Assembly: GCA_035610365.1 (NCBI GenBank)
Contig: CM069436.1
Span: forward strand, 87,855,912 to 87,919,911
Direction: 5' to 3'
Length of the DNA stretch: 64,000 bases
Origin: Aquatica leii
Lineage: Eukaryota > Arthropoda > Insecta > Coleoptera > Lampyridae
Of this stretch, positions 25,401 through 36,432 are shown in pieces. Position numbers and translations under genes: made by a program. The notes under the pieces were generated by a model. It saw only the letters and a program-made list of their open reading frames with translations, searched no databases and had not been told where the DNA came from. The first letter of the stretch is position 1; the number at the start of each line of letters is the position of its first letter.

Positions 25401-25598
25401 TTCAACTCTTGTTAGGCAAGATTTTTATTTTTTTTTATTTGCATTGTTTGCTTAAAGGTAATTAAACTCGATCAAATTCTTGTGAAAAAACCCTCGCGCT
25501 CAGCGCTCGGGTCTTTTCGTCGATTTGATCTCGTTTAATTGCCAAGCAACCAGTGCTCATATATACAAAATAAAAATCTTGCCGACAAGAGTTGAGCA
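25401..25598. repeat. Long imperfect palindrome (hairpin of about 200 bp)
   Basis: The outer arms pair ttcaactcttgttaggcaag with cttgccgacaagagttgagc. The inner arms pair ggtaattaaactcgatcaaa with atttgatctcgtttaattgcc. The tip is GC-rich (cgcgctcagcgctcg). It begins about 200 bp after the Crypton-like fragment and has no coding capacity. It may be a foldback element or the structured end of a transposon. Confidence 0.6.
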
Positions 25599-25615
25599 CT
25601 TATGATCTTACTGTT

Positions 25616-25632
25616 GATAATTTACAACACTG
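25616..25632. repeat. Isolated terminus of the hAT-like family at 12557-14877
   Basis: The 17 bases gataatttacaacactg are identical to the right end of the hAT-like insert at 14862-14878. I see no matching left terminus nearby, so this is a truncated copy or a solo end. Confidence 0.45.
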
Positions 25633-26507
25633 CTTCTAAGTCGACAATGTTTGGCAACGTTACTCTGAAGTTATAACAATTATGTAATATCATTGCTTGC
25701 GTACACTTAAAAAAATACTCTACAAATTAAAGAGATTTGGATTACATCAAGATACAAATATATGTTCTGACCGGCAGATACGTAGTTCATAGTGGAAAAA
25801 AACATATTGTTTTAAACCACATGACTTGTTTGTTTACTTTTTATGAGTATGCTGTAATATAATGTGGTTTGAGAGTAATTTCGATCGTAGTGTACAACAG
25901 AAGAAAATAAGTGTACAAAAATATTATAATAATAAAGCTGGCAACATTGGATACACAGTACATAGAAAGTGTCTCTTGTTCGGACACCGGCAGAACTAGC
26001 GGGAAATTTAAATATAACCATCATAAAAGGTTTAAAAAAAACTGTTTAGAGGCTGGAAATACAGTCCTTCGTTTCACAAATATAAAAAGCTTTTTCCTGA
26101 ATGTTAGGTAGGTTTATATGGGAGCTATGATTATCAGTTATAAGCAGCTATGGGCCAGTTGGTTTTTAAAAAATAAAACGTTTTCTAGCCACTTGATAAA
26201 CAGCATCTGCTTTATATAAGCTGATTCTTTTTGCATTTTTAGTAGAGCTCCAGAAGAGGTTTACTATTCTTACTTGTTTCACTTTATTTACTTCACTCCC
26301 AATTGCTACTGACCTAACAAAACAGTCCACAGGTAACGATCAAGAAAAAACAAAGTTAAAAAAAAAGTGTTTATTTTTGCATTAACAACTATAAATGGTA
26401 GTAAAAAAAATAAGTTTTTATTCTTTTTAGGCAATATTGAATGTTAAAAAAAAATCAATATTTCGATTGCCATAGCAACTTACATGCAAACATTTTATTT
26501 TACAAAG
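25633..26507. other. Upstream region of IFT20
   Basis: No coding sequence seen. It should contain the IFT20 promoter. Features are AT-rich runs and the GC-richer stretch cggacaccggcagaactagc near 25980. Confidence 0.4.
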
Positions 26508-26996
26508 ATGGGCATTCTGTCAAAGTTGGGTATCTATTTTGATGAAGTTGATAAAATCCGGGTTCTAGAACCTGAAATTTGTAATCAAACAAACGAATTA
26601 AAAGAACAAAGTAAAATATATATCGAGAGTAAGTATTCTTAAAAGTTGTTTATTATGCAAGCAACTCTGTTACAGAAATAAACGAGTTTCAAAAAATTAG
26701 CGATACTTTTATTTTGCTAACATCGAATTTGGCGAATGAGATTGAAAAACGAAAAATGAAAGCAATCGGTGCTCATAACATGTTACAGAACATGACCAAA
26801 GAAAAAGAAAATCACTGTCAACAGTTACAGGTATTTTTAAATAGTTTTGTGTACGTAAACATAATGGATTCGTTTTTAGGCTTTAATATCCGAAAAGAGC
26901 ATAGAGTTGGAAAGATTAAAAGTTCAACTTACCTCCTTGCAAAAGATTGAAATGGAGCAGACTGAAATCATTAATCAATTGACTCATACACAATAA
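26508..26996 (+). CDS. IFT20: Intraflagellar transport protein 20 homologue
   Basis: Three exons, 26508-26628, 26676-26830 and 26880-26996, joined by 47- and 49-bp GT-AG introns, give a 130-residue protein (human IFT20 is 132). Residues 8-30 read GIYFDEVDKIRVLEPEICNQ, matching the family's GLHFDELNKLRVLDPEV start. FQKISDTFILL, KRKMKAIGAHNML and ALISEKSIELERLK align in order with the human protein, which ends in a coiled coil that pairs with IFT54. IFT20 is an IFT-B subunit that also sits at the Golgi and helps deliver membrane cargo to cilia. In insects it acts in sensory neurons and sperm, if at all (family knowledge). The start is fixed by similarity immediately after the ATG. It is tail to tail with PPM1G, 539 bp apart. 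Confidence 0.93.
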
Positions 26997-27535
26997 TTGG
27001 ATGTAATTTATTAAACGTTATAATGAAAATACTTAAACATGTGAAAAACATGATGAACGAACTTAACATTTTAAAAAACAGTTAATTTGAATGTAATAAA
27101 GAATATTTTAAATTTAAGTTTTCTTAATTACACAAAACAGGTTGGAAAATAAAAGCACGAAGGTGTGGTTTTTACATATAAACCTTAGTTTTAGTAAGCG
27201 AAATTACAGCGATTTTGGATAACTATAAAAAATACAGGTATGTACAAAACACCATGATGTTATAAAATATAAAAATGAAGGCACCTAGACCATGGTGTTA
27301 AAACATAATGCCACTAATAGTTTGTTTCTCACATTGTACCTTCTGCTCATCGATAATCGAGAAAAATAATTTTGTCCGTTTTAACAATGTTAGAACTCAA
27401 CTTTCTTATTCATCTAAAATCTATTGTAAATTCGAACCAAAAACTGTGATTTAATTTATAAAAATTTCAAAATAATACCCTTACATATAACTAGTAAACC
27501 TTTGTACAAAACGACATTTACTCTCAAACGGAGAT
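26997..27535. other. Shared 3' region of IFT20 and PPM1G
   Basis: Converging 3' untranslated regions. An AATAAA at 27095-27100, about 100 bp after the IFT20 stop, is its likely polyadenylation signal. No other gene seen. Confidence 0.6.
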
Positions 27536-29599
27536 TTATGAAGTAGTTTCAGGTTGATCAGTCTTAACGCGTTTAGTATTTTCCGATTCTTCCACAGGTT
27601 GTGCAGCTCTTTTGCATATGTTATTTTTAAATTGTACGATGATAGCAGTCATGTTGTCACAACCTGTACCATCGCACATTGTATCGGGTGCCAAACAATG
27701 ATCAAACATCTAAAAGTATAAGGAATTATGTGCCCCTAATCGAATTTAAAAAAATAAATACCTGTTCACAAATTTTCGAAAGCTTTTCGGGCGAATTTTC
27801 TAATTTAGATTTAACGAAATCTACTACTTGTTGACTAGACATAAAATTCCAAATACCGTCACATGCGAGAACCATAAATTCGTCTTCTTTAGGATTTATC
27901 GTTAAAGTGCGTACATCAGGAAGTGCCGTAATCATCTGTTCTTGATCGGACAATTCTTTCTTCTGTTTGTAAGCATGATCTCCTATAGCACGCGATAAAT
28001 TCAGACCTCCGTTTACACGACCGTCTGATGTTACTTTCCCACCGGCTTTGACAATTCTCTGACTTTCTAGTTCATCTTCGGGCTTATGATCGACACTCAT
28101 ATCGAAGGCTTTCCCTAATAAAACTTAGGTTAAAGCGACACCGAATACCAAAATTTAACTAACCGTTTCTACACACGATGCAACGTGAATCTCCAGCGTT
28201 GGCCACGTATAGTTGATTTTCTCGTAACAGCGCTACGACAGCTGTACATCCACTATCAGATCCAGGTTCTTCTCGCATATTCCTTGCAAACTCCAAATCT
28301 GCTTCATCCATTTCATCATTGTCTTCTTCATCCTCTTCCTCCTCAAGATCTTCTTCTTCCTCCATATCATCGGTTTCTTCTTCGCCTACTTCCGAGCTTA
28401 CTTCGGAGTTGTCACCTTCATTTGGTTTAGCGTCGTCCTCAGAAGAGCTATCTGAATACGAACAAAAACGTTGCATAATAAAACTTTTTTAACAATTATT
28501 ATTACCATTCGATCCTTGGAAAGTTTTATCTTCTTCATCCTCGGACTCACTATCAGATTCAAAATCCAATAGATTACTGTAAAGCTGTTGGGCATTTCGC
28601 TTAGGCCGTGTTTTAATAGACGTAGGTGTTTTCTCAACTCCTTTAGTTTTCGTCAAAGCTTTTCCTTTACGTTTGTTTGCAATTTCACCGTTTCCTTGAT
28701 GCGTAACTTCATCAGTATTTGTTTCAGGAGCCGGAGATGGTGAATCCCCGTTCTGCAAAGGCTTTTCGTCTTTTGTCGGAATAGACTTCTCTTCCTCGGT
28801 TTCAATTTTCGAAGTTTCGCTTTTCGACTCCGTTTCTAAAACAGTTTTTACAGAAACGATTTCCTAACCACAATAAACCTTACCTTTAGTTTCTTTTTCT
28901 TCGGTATTCTTCGAGCTGGACGAACTATCTGTACATTTCGAGCTGCCGCTGCTTTCACCACAAGTTGAGCTGGATTCATTAGTATTCTCTTTACGTGCTC
29001 GTAAATAAGGCGAGCTTGGTAATTTATCGCCGCCTTTTTGTAAATGTTGTAAATGAGGATGTTTTAAGTTGGATGTGTACTTCTCTATAACTTGTTCTAA
29101 AGGCATCGTTGCTTCTTCGTATAAATTAGCCACATTATCTTCTACATCGCTACCATCGGTTTCATTTTCGGTTACTTTAACTCCTACGATTTCTTTCAGT
29201 TCGGCTATTACTTCGGGAGTTGCTATGGTAGCGTCGAAACCGAGAAATGCATCAATTAAGGCCTTTTCCATGTCGTTGTTTTTGTACGAGCTTATATTTT
29301 TTAAGAAATCGGGTAATTTTTTAGAACAATACTGGGCCACTTCGTGGCCCCCATGACCATCGTACACCGCAAACAATGAAGTGTTTACATCAAAATCTAA
29401 GATGCAATTGTGAGCATCCTAAAATTCAATGTTATTAGTGATTGTTTGTAATAAGTGGTGATTGTAAAAGTAATTAAAAAAAAATTACCTCCTGACTAAT
29501 ACGCCAACCTTGCATAGAACTGGCACCACTAAGCAGTTTATCATTTTCCTCGTCGCTCGATATTTTTTCAGTAACGGGTTCGGATAAATACGAACCCAT
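27536..29599 (-). CDS. PPM1G: Protein phosphatase 1G (PP2C family, PPM1G)
   Basis: Six exons, 29489-29599, 28884-29418, 28506-28835, 28164-28451, 27762-28114 and 27536-27709, all with GT-AG introns (three of 47-50 bp) and consistent phase, give 596 residues (human 546). The PP2C fold is split as in vertebrate PPM1G. The N-terminal part carries MGSYLSEP (a myristoylation-like Gly2) and [17 protein letters not shown] with the metal-binding DGH. A long Ser/Glu/Asp-rich insert follows at about residues 150-370, including an almost pure acidic run ([17 protein letters not shown]). The second catalytic part has [39 protein letters not shown] and CDNMTAII. The basic end with KRVKTD is a likely nuclear signal. 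PPM1G is a nuclear Mn/Mg-dependent Ser/Thr phosphatase acting on splicing and chromatin factors (family knowledge). All metal-binding aspartates I can identify are present. Confidence 0.95.
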
Positions 29600-30122
29600 T
29601 TTGAACGAATTTATATGTAATTAGGTAAACAATTATAATTCAGGTAATTGTAATTTAAACACGATGCCGGCAACAAGAGCTGTTAACTCGCCTCCATGCT
29701 GAAATAACTGTTTTATTGTCCGCTAGGTGCACTGTGATCTGGCGCCAAAATAACGTACTTCCTGTTTATTGTACGAAACTAAATTATGGATAAAATTTAA
29801 TGCAGAACAACGAGCATTCGATATATTTGAATATTTAATTGCATACCATCCTATATTACATAACCATTTCGTTTTATACGAATAGGTTATGTATAATTCA
29901 TTTCATTTTTTTGTAAAATACAGGGCCGGCGTTAATTATTCCTACAGGTCTGTATTTATATTGATCAAATTTCCTGATTCAAATTAGAATACTAAAACTT
30001 GTCCAATTAATTAATACAAACGGAACATAAATATTTCAAACTATCAATTCTTATTGTGTAATTATCCTGACACAAATAACTGCCAAGTTTCTCTGTTATA
30101 TTCACAATTACTTTGTTCGGTA
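29600..30122. other. Upstream of PPM1G, no further gene seen
   Basis: Contains the PPM1G promoter and leader. A cagggccggcgttaattatt string near 29922 resembles a hAT terminus but has no partner. The 8 bases 30115-30122 (gttcggta) are the left target duplication of the hAT element. Confidence 0.45.
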
Positions 30123-33100
30123 CAGTGGCGGCGCTACCTTTCTGCGCGCCCCCCGCTGTTTTAATTGCGACGACCTCAAAAGAAAACAGAATAAAGTATA
30201 TGCAGACTGAATTTTATTATTATTTATTAACAATTTATATCGAGAATATAATCAGATATATTTATACACTCATATTGACGTAATTAGATACAAAAACTAA
30301 AAATTAATCTAAAAGGAACAGTACTTAAAATTTTTATATAGATTTTGATGTAGCAAATTCATTAATTGGGTCCCAGTCCCAGTAATGGACACCCAAGAGA
30401 AAATCTCATTCTCAAAAATTGTTAAAAATTACGATATTTTATTAAAAGAAATCTGAGTAGGCGCAACTGAAAGCAAATTTTGCTTACTTCTTTTTGGTAC
30501 ACATTCCAACCTATAAATTCATAAACTGAAATGTTTATTAATTTTTTTTATAAAAAATTGTCAAATGTGCCAGTGATGAACACATTATTACCGATAATGG
30601 ATACAGTGTGGGTGAGTAATGGACATGTTAAAACTTTTCAATTTTATTAATATTTGTTCATTTCAGGTACACTATAGTGACCTCGCTGGATCTTTTGTTG
30701 CGGTTCGGCAATATTACATACAATGTCTTCTTTAAAATAATACAATGCATCGTCTTTAATGGGCCGTTTCCATGCACTCCTTGCAGGAACCATACACCGA
30801 ACTTCTGCTCCTTGTGCATCACTCTTCAAGATAACGCCTGCAAAGGTAAGGTGTATTATTAGAATGAAAATCAAGTGTCCTACTCACCAGGGTAATATTT
30901 GAGAAATACATGTTTACCAAAGCTCAGATCTATTTCTTCAATATCGCTAACATCTAAATCCTCATCATTGTAAGTGACGGTTACATCGGAGTCTGAACTT
31001 TCGGTGATAGGTTCAGATGTTTTCTTCTTTTTTGTCTTTGGAAGCGATTTCTTTTTCAATTCATTCTCGTACTATTGCCGATACTTCTCATTTGATACAA
31101 CTGCTTGAAATATTTTGCGTTTTTGTTACGGTGTTTTCGTCTCAGCATTAGAGTCCGGAAATATCAAACATTTCTTAAATGGTGTAGGAATTTGGAAACT
31201 ATCTTTTTCCTTGCTCTCATAATAATTCCTATTTACCGTGTCGTGGGTTGTCCATTCTGAGCTTGTGGAGGGTTCCTGTTGATCTGGCGAAGCTTTTCTT
31301 AAATTAATATACTCTTCAGTTTCTGATGGAGGTCTCGAAGTATTCATCATAAAATCTTCTTCTGGGAGCAATGTCATTTTCTTTTGTTGCTGCCAAATCT
31401 AATTAATTAATTCTGGTGCATTCTTTTATTGCACCCCACACTTTATATAAGTTGTGCGATTCCTTATTGCCGGTCCACTCAGCATCTCTTCTGTATGTTT
31501 CTCGAAATTGATTCAGTTCCTCTTTTTCGATTTTTTCGTTAATTACGAGGTTAATTATTTCGAGCGTCTTGCTATAGTCGTTTGGAATATCATTATTATT
31601 TTCAGTTTTATTAAATATTGATCTGTTTAGGATGCATTTACTGTAGTTGACGTTTTCTTTACTAAATGGAAATAAATCAGTCTTTCTAAGCCCATTTTTA
31701 TCGTGATTTCTTTAGCAAATTCATCAAAAACGACCTTTAAAATTGCCCCGAATGTATACCTCGTTACGTCCTTGAGAAAAATGATTAAATTTCCAGTTTC
31801 TAACGGCAGATTACCACCCCGCCTTTAGAGGATTAAATACAGCCACATCTGCAGGCTGAATATTGTGAGTCGCATTAGGAAATAGGGATATTAAAATGAT
31901 ACCATTTTCATCACAAAGCTGGCTGACTTGCAGCGTCATATGGGAACGATGTCCATCCACAAACAGTGCAACTGATCGAACAATATTTGAAGATTTTAAG
32001 AAAAGGATAAAATGATTTGAAATATATTCGTAAAACACTTCCGAATTGATCTATCCTGAATCTAACCTGTCGAGAGCCCATGATCAGGATGAAGTTTTAG
32101 AATCATTTCTATATCGAGTTTCTCTGTTTTGTTCTTCTAAATATTTTTTAACGGATAATATCAGATTTTCCTAATGTACTGGGAACCCCCTTTTTGCCAT
32201 GGCAAGAATCCATGTGACTAAATACATTTTTTTCTGTTTCAGATAGCTCTGACTGAGGACCTATTTTCCTATGAAGAGGAAAAGCACCGTATAATTTTCA
32301 AATCAAGGTACTGCGGGGAACCCCAAACTGTTTGGCGGTTTGGTTTTTACTTAAGCCTTGTTCTTTAACCATTTGGACAGTTTTCTGCATGTTTTCGTCA
32401 GAATAAGAAAAAAAACTCTTTTTGTTTTTAACGTGACTCGTCTTTTTGTTTTTCCTATTGCTCTATAAATAAAAATGAAAGTCCACGCGTTAATAAAATA
32501 CCTGCATGCATTTATGTTCAAAATAAATGGGTGTCCATAACTAAGTTTATTCGTCTTAATGGTGGACACCTCGTGGGTCCATTACTAGCACATTGCTAAA
32601 TTTCTTGTTTGAGTAGTGGTCACCCCCCAATAAAACTTCTACAATTAAATTTTCTTATGTTTATAGTGTATACATATCTTTTTGACTTACCTTAGTAAAA
32701 GTTAGTATAAACTCAAAGTCTATAACACTCTCCCCACCAAGCTTGTTTTTAATTTTGTGAAATAACGCACCAACCTAAAGAACACTTTGAACAGCTGATT
32801 ACATGACAACCATACTAAAATATTCTACCACTTCCACAAAGACTTCAGGCGCGCAAAATTCATATGGAATGCGTAATGGCAATCAATGAATAATTGAGCC
32901 ACCATAACACAATTATTTAGCGCTTATTTTGAATTTTATAAGTCAATTTCTAGCACGGGTGTCCATTACCGGTGCAATGTCCATTACTGGGACAGTTACC
33001 CTAAGATCATTCAGATCAAAATTTTTTGCAGTCTCATTTTCAACACTTAATATGGCTAATCCACTTAACCTCTCCTCACACATAGTACTCCTCAAATAAT

Positions 33101-35354
33101 TCTTTATTAACTTTAGGTTTTCAAAAAGATCTTTCAGCTGTTGCTGTAGTAACTGGCAAAGTAAGAAATAAATAAAATACTGTACATACATCCGGAAAAT
33201 TTGATAATAGAATCGCATTTTTAAAAATCGCCAATGTTGCAAGATCTTTAATATTTGGCACTTTGATTATTTTATCCTTCAACATGGCCTGAAAGTTTAC
33301 CAATTGTTGAGGAAATAAATCCATGAGATCATTGTTTTACTGATCTTTCAGCAACTTTGACAATTCATATAATTCATCGTCCCTTGCATTTTCTAAATTG
33401 TTGGGATCTAATACATCAAATTTTCTCAAAATAATTTTATAAAAGGAAAACCTTTCTTTAATTTGTAATATTAAAATATCTGAAAATTTAAAAACATCTC
33501 CACCTTAAACCTTTTTTCCCTATTCTCTATTCTCTCTCTTCCTGATACAAAATTTTAAAAATAAATCGTTACTTTATGTAGTCTTTTTTCTGTGAATCTG
33601 GGTTCTATGCCCCACGATAAAGCAAGACTTTCGACAGTGTCTTTTATATCTTCAAAAGATTGCCTAAATTTTTGCAATTTCTCGTAGGATCTGTTTAAAT
33701 AAATTCTGCATCTTTCACATTTAAAGTTCGTGATTGTAGATACGAACTCAGAGGAGATATAAATAAACATATTTTGGAAAAAATACTAAGTAATAAAATA
33801 AAAAAAAAATTCAAATTTATTTCTTAACTCTTTTGCTTCTGATATTTTATCTTTTCTATAGGATTTTAAAATAATATCAAATAACGCCTTTGGAACATCG
33901 GTATATCCAAATTAATATTAAATTAATATTATGAGCTGCTTAATAAACTGCGCAATTTTGGTTTTCAAACTATTGTATACACCAGCCATGACATTTGCAT
34001 CGTCTTACGCTTCCTTTCTATATTTATTTATATTTATTTCCTTTTCTTTAAATTATTTTAAAATTAAATATTTTAATCCAGAAGCAGTGTGATTACTTAG
34101 TGGCATAAAAGATTCTTTTATTACTAAGTTGATTCGATTTCGGTTTTGATTATGCACCATTTTGACGTACCTAAATACTACGCTCATTTGGTATGTCTTA
34201 GAAATATCAGTTGTCATGTCAAGTATAATAGAATAAAAAGAAGCAGTCTTTATTTCACTTACTAAGTTTCGCTCAACAGCCTTAGATGTAACTGTGATGA
34301 GTTCGTTTTGAATGTCCTTACTTAAATATTTTACATCGCTCTTTGGTTTTTCTAATAGTTCTTTTAACACAGGGTCATAGTTAGATACAAGTTCTATAGT
34401 CTATAGAAAATTTCCCTCTGATGCCGCACCATCACCAACAACCTCACTATGACCCCTAAAAGCTAAATTTTGTTAACATAATAAACAGCGCAAGTCTCTA
34501 AATGAGAATCCAATATTTTAGGATACTTATTTTCTTGCTTAAACCCTTCTAATCATTAATTGCACCAATCCAGCTAAAATTAGAAAATATTTTTCTTCTA
34601 TCGGCAAACAGCCAACATGGTTCACAACAGCACTTATTTAATTTCGGCGAATAACACATCAAGATCCTTTGTATTTCAACGCCAGCTTTAGTTTTGATGG
34701 TGTAATAATATTCACTAAACGAACGGTTTTCGTTTTTACGGTCAACAGGGAATGGTTCTCTAGAACGACATGGTCCACATTCTAATATAAAATTTTTGAG
34801 TTTATTAGAAATTAGATGTCTTTCAAAATAACCTCTACCAGAACGGTGCCTCTCATTTTTTAAAAGACTAGAAATTAATTCGTCTGCATTATTGTTACTA
34901 TTAATGTTGCTGTCATTGTTGTCATATATATAGATAATAATGTGCTTTTGGATCTGTGGAAGATGAGGATGCACTTGAACCTTGATATTTGTCTAAATCC
35001 TTTGAATTCTGTTGTTCTTCTGACTAAGAAATTACTTGGTTTTTGTTGTTGTTCTGGGATTGGGGAAGATCAAGATGCAACAGTTTTGTGTGCATCTGTA
35101 TTTGAAAAAAAAACCACCGATTTTTTTGAGTTTATCAACGCGTTCGGCTCCACTCAGTTTTACTGCTTTTACCTGTGTTGTTTTTGTCAGTAATTTAGTT
35201 GTCGTTATCTAGTATTGTTCCACAGTAATTTCGTTTTATAAGTGTATATTTATACCTCAGCCACAGCAATTACGTTATTAAAAATAATAGGGCGCCCTTA
35301 TAACTAGGTGCCCCCCGCGACCGGGGTGTCTGTTCCCCGCACCCGCCGCGAGTG
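30123..35354 (-). mobile_element. hAT transposon (ZMYM1/DUF4371 type) with 8-bp target duplication
   Basis: Bounded by perfect 8-bp direct repeats gttcggta at 30115-30122 and 35355-35362. The left end starts cagtggcggcgc; the right end ends ccgccgcgagtg, a partly decayed inverted partner. The transposase is on the minus strand: an N-terminal region (about 34549-35160, with GYFERHLISNKLKNFIL and CEPCWLF, a TTF-type zinc finger), DUF4371 (34053-34370, with FYSIILDMTTDISK), and the hAT C-terminal dimerisation segment (33000-33324, TLPVTTATAERSFSKLK-like then RLSGLAILS). The gene is interrupted by several frame changes and by a complete pogo element (30368-33001) inserted about ten codons before its end. 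The element without the insert is about 2.6 kb. Confidence 0.85.
30368..33001 (-). mobile_element. pogo/Tigger-type element nested in the hAT transposase
   Basis: Ends are gggtcccagtcccagtaatg at the left and the reverse of gggtaactgtcccagtaatg at the right. TA follows at 33002-33003; the left target copy has changed to TT. The core motif aatggacac recurs near both ends (30386, 30632, 32525, 32567, 32962, 32980), a cluster of probable transposase-binding repeats. The minus-strand transposase is decayed. It shows a psq helix-turn-helix (about 32310-32450, GLSKNQTAKQFGVPRSTLI), a DDE core piece (31811-32038, VALFVDGHRSHMT and NIQPADVAVFNPLK) and a C-terminal piece (30647-30874, AEVRCMVPARSAWK and QRGHYSVPE) known from insect pogo families. 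Its insertion postdates the hAT element. Confidence 0.8.
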
Positions 35355-35362
35355 GTTCGGTA

Positions 35363-35547
35363 TTGTTTTTCTTTGATTTCGAAGGACCCTTTTATTAATG
35401 ATGATAAATTTGTCTTTTTCTTTAATGTGCCTTTATCAAAAAGTATAGAAGTAGGGAGAGGGAACGTAACGTAGCTTGTAAGAAAAAAAAACGAAGCCAC
35501 GACGGAACGAGAGAAAGCACTGCTTAAGTATAGACAATCCGCACTTA
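35363..35547. other. Short spacer
   Basis: Unique-looking sequence between the hAT target duplication and the inverted-repeat element. No gene seen. It does not match the satellite monomer that follows on the other side of that element. Confidence 0.4.
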
Positions 35548-36432
35548 CAGCCGTATTCATTTGGTATTCATAGTCGTTCGCCGGCGACTCGCTGGCGTTT
35601 CTCCGCTCGCCAGAAAGAAATTTCAATGCATAATCGTTCGCCAGCAACGACGCGCATGCGTTCTACCACAAACTTCGGTGAAAACCTGGCAAGTCGCTGG
35701 CGAACGGTTGGAGGTAGTCGATACCATCTGATACCATCTCCGGTGATTCTCTAGCATTTGGCAATTGCGAATTTTCGTTATTTTTAAAAATAAAATGGAA
35801 CGTGAATTAAATGTAATTTATAATTCAAACAGAGACATTTTTGATCTGCAAATTTACATACCTCGTCGGTATCAAATAAAGAAACCAGTATAAATGTTTT
35901 TCTTTATATTTTTATTTCATTTTGCTTATTTAAAAGCTGACTTCTGACTATTAATTTATATATTATAGGTATATTCGAGACATGGAAAACTCATTAGAAG
36001 TTTATAATGATCAATTTAAAAACTGTACAGATTTAGAAAAATGATAGTAGTTGATATATTACTACCAATAATAAAAGACCACAAACGAAATTACTAATAG
36101 AGGATTACCGGTTCTTGTATTAATTGCTATCTATCTGAATTTGAATAAAAAAAATTTTTTTCATCGTAAAAACACAATTAATATGTTTACTATCGTACAT
36201 AGAAAACCAGTTGCAGAAATTTGATATATTTAAACACGTGCATTTCATGTAAAGAAATGAAATGCGCATGATTAGTAAGACAAACTTTTGCCGGCGTGGC
36301 GAACGGCGGGAGAACGACTGTGCAACACAAATTATGTTTTAGCCGTTCGCCGGAGAAACCTCCAGCGAAACCGCCAGCAAATCGCCGGCGAGTTGCTAGC
36401 GACTCGCCGGCGATCGTCTATGAATACGGCTG
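35548..36432. mobile_element. 885-bp non-autonomous inverted-repeat element (MITE-like)
   Basis: Starts cagccgtattcat and ends atgaatacggctg, with further pairing inward of cgttcgccggcgactcgc against gcgactcgccggcgatcg. TA flanks both ends (35546-35547, 36433-36434). Both ends carry runs of short cgccggcg/tcgctggcg palindromes, giving a GC-rich rim around an AT-rich centre. No coding potential. TA target and length would fit a Tc1/mariner- or PIF/Harbinger-mobilised element; the superfamily is not determined. Its right end is flush with the first satellite monomer. Confidence 0.7.

Noticed and set aside
28185-28430. Plus-strand frame of 81 codons
   Set aside because: It is the antisense shadow of the acidic exon of PPM1G; the leucine/proline bias mirrors the Glu/Asp codons.
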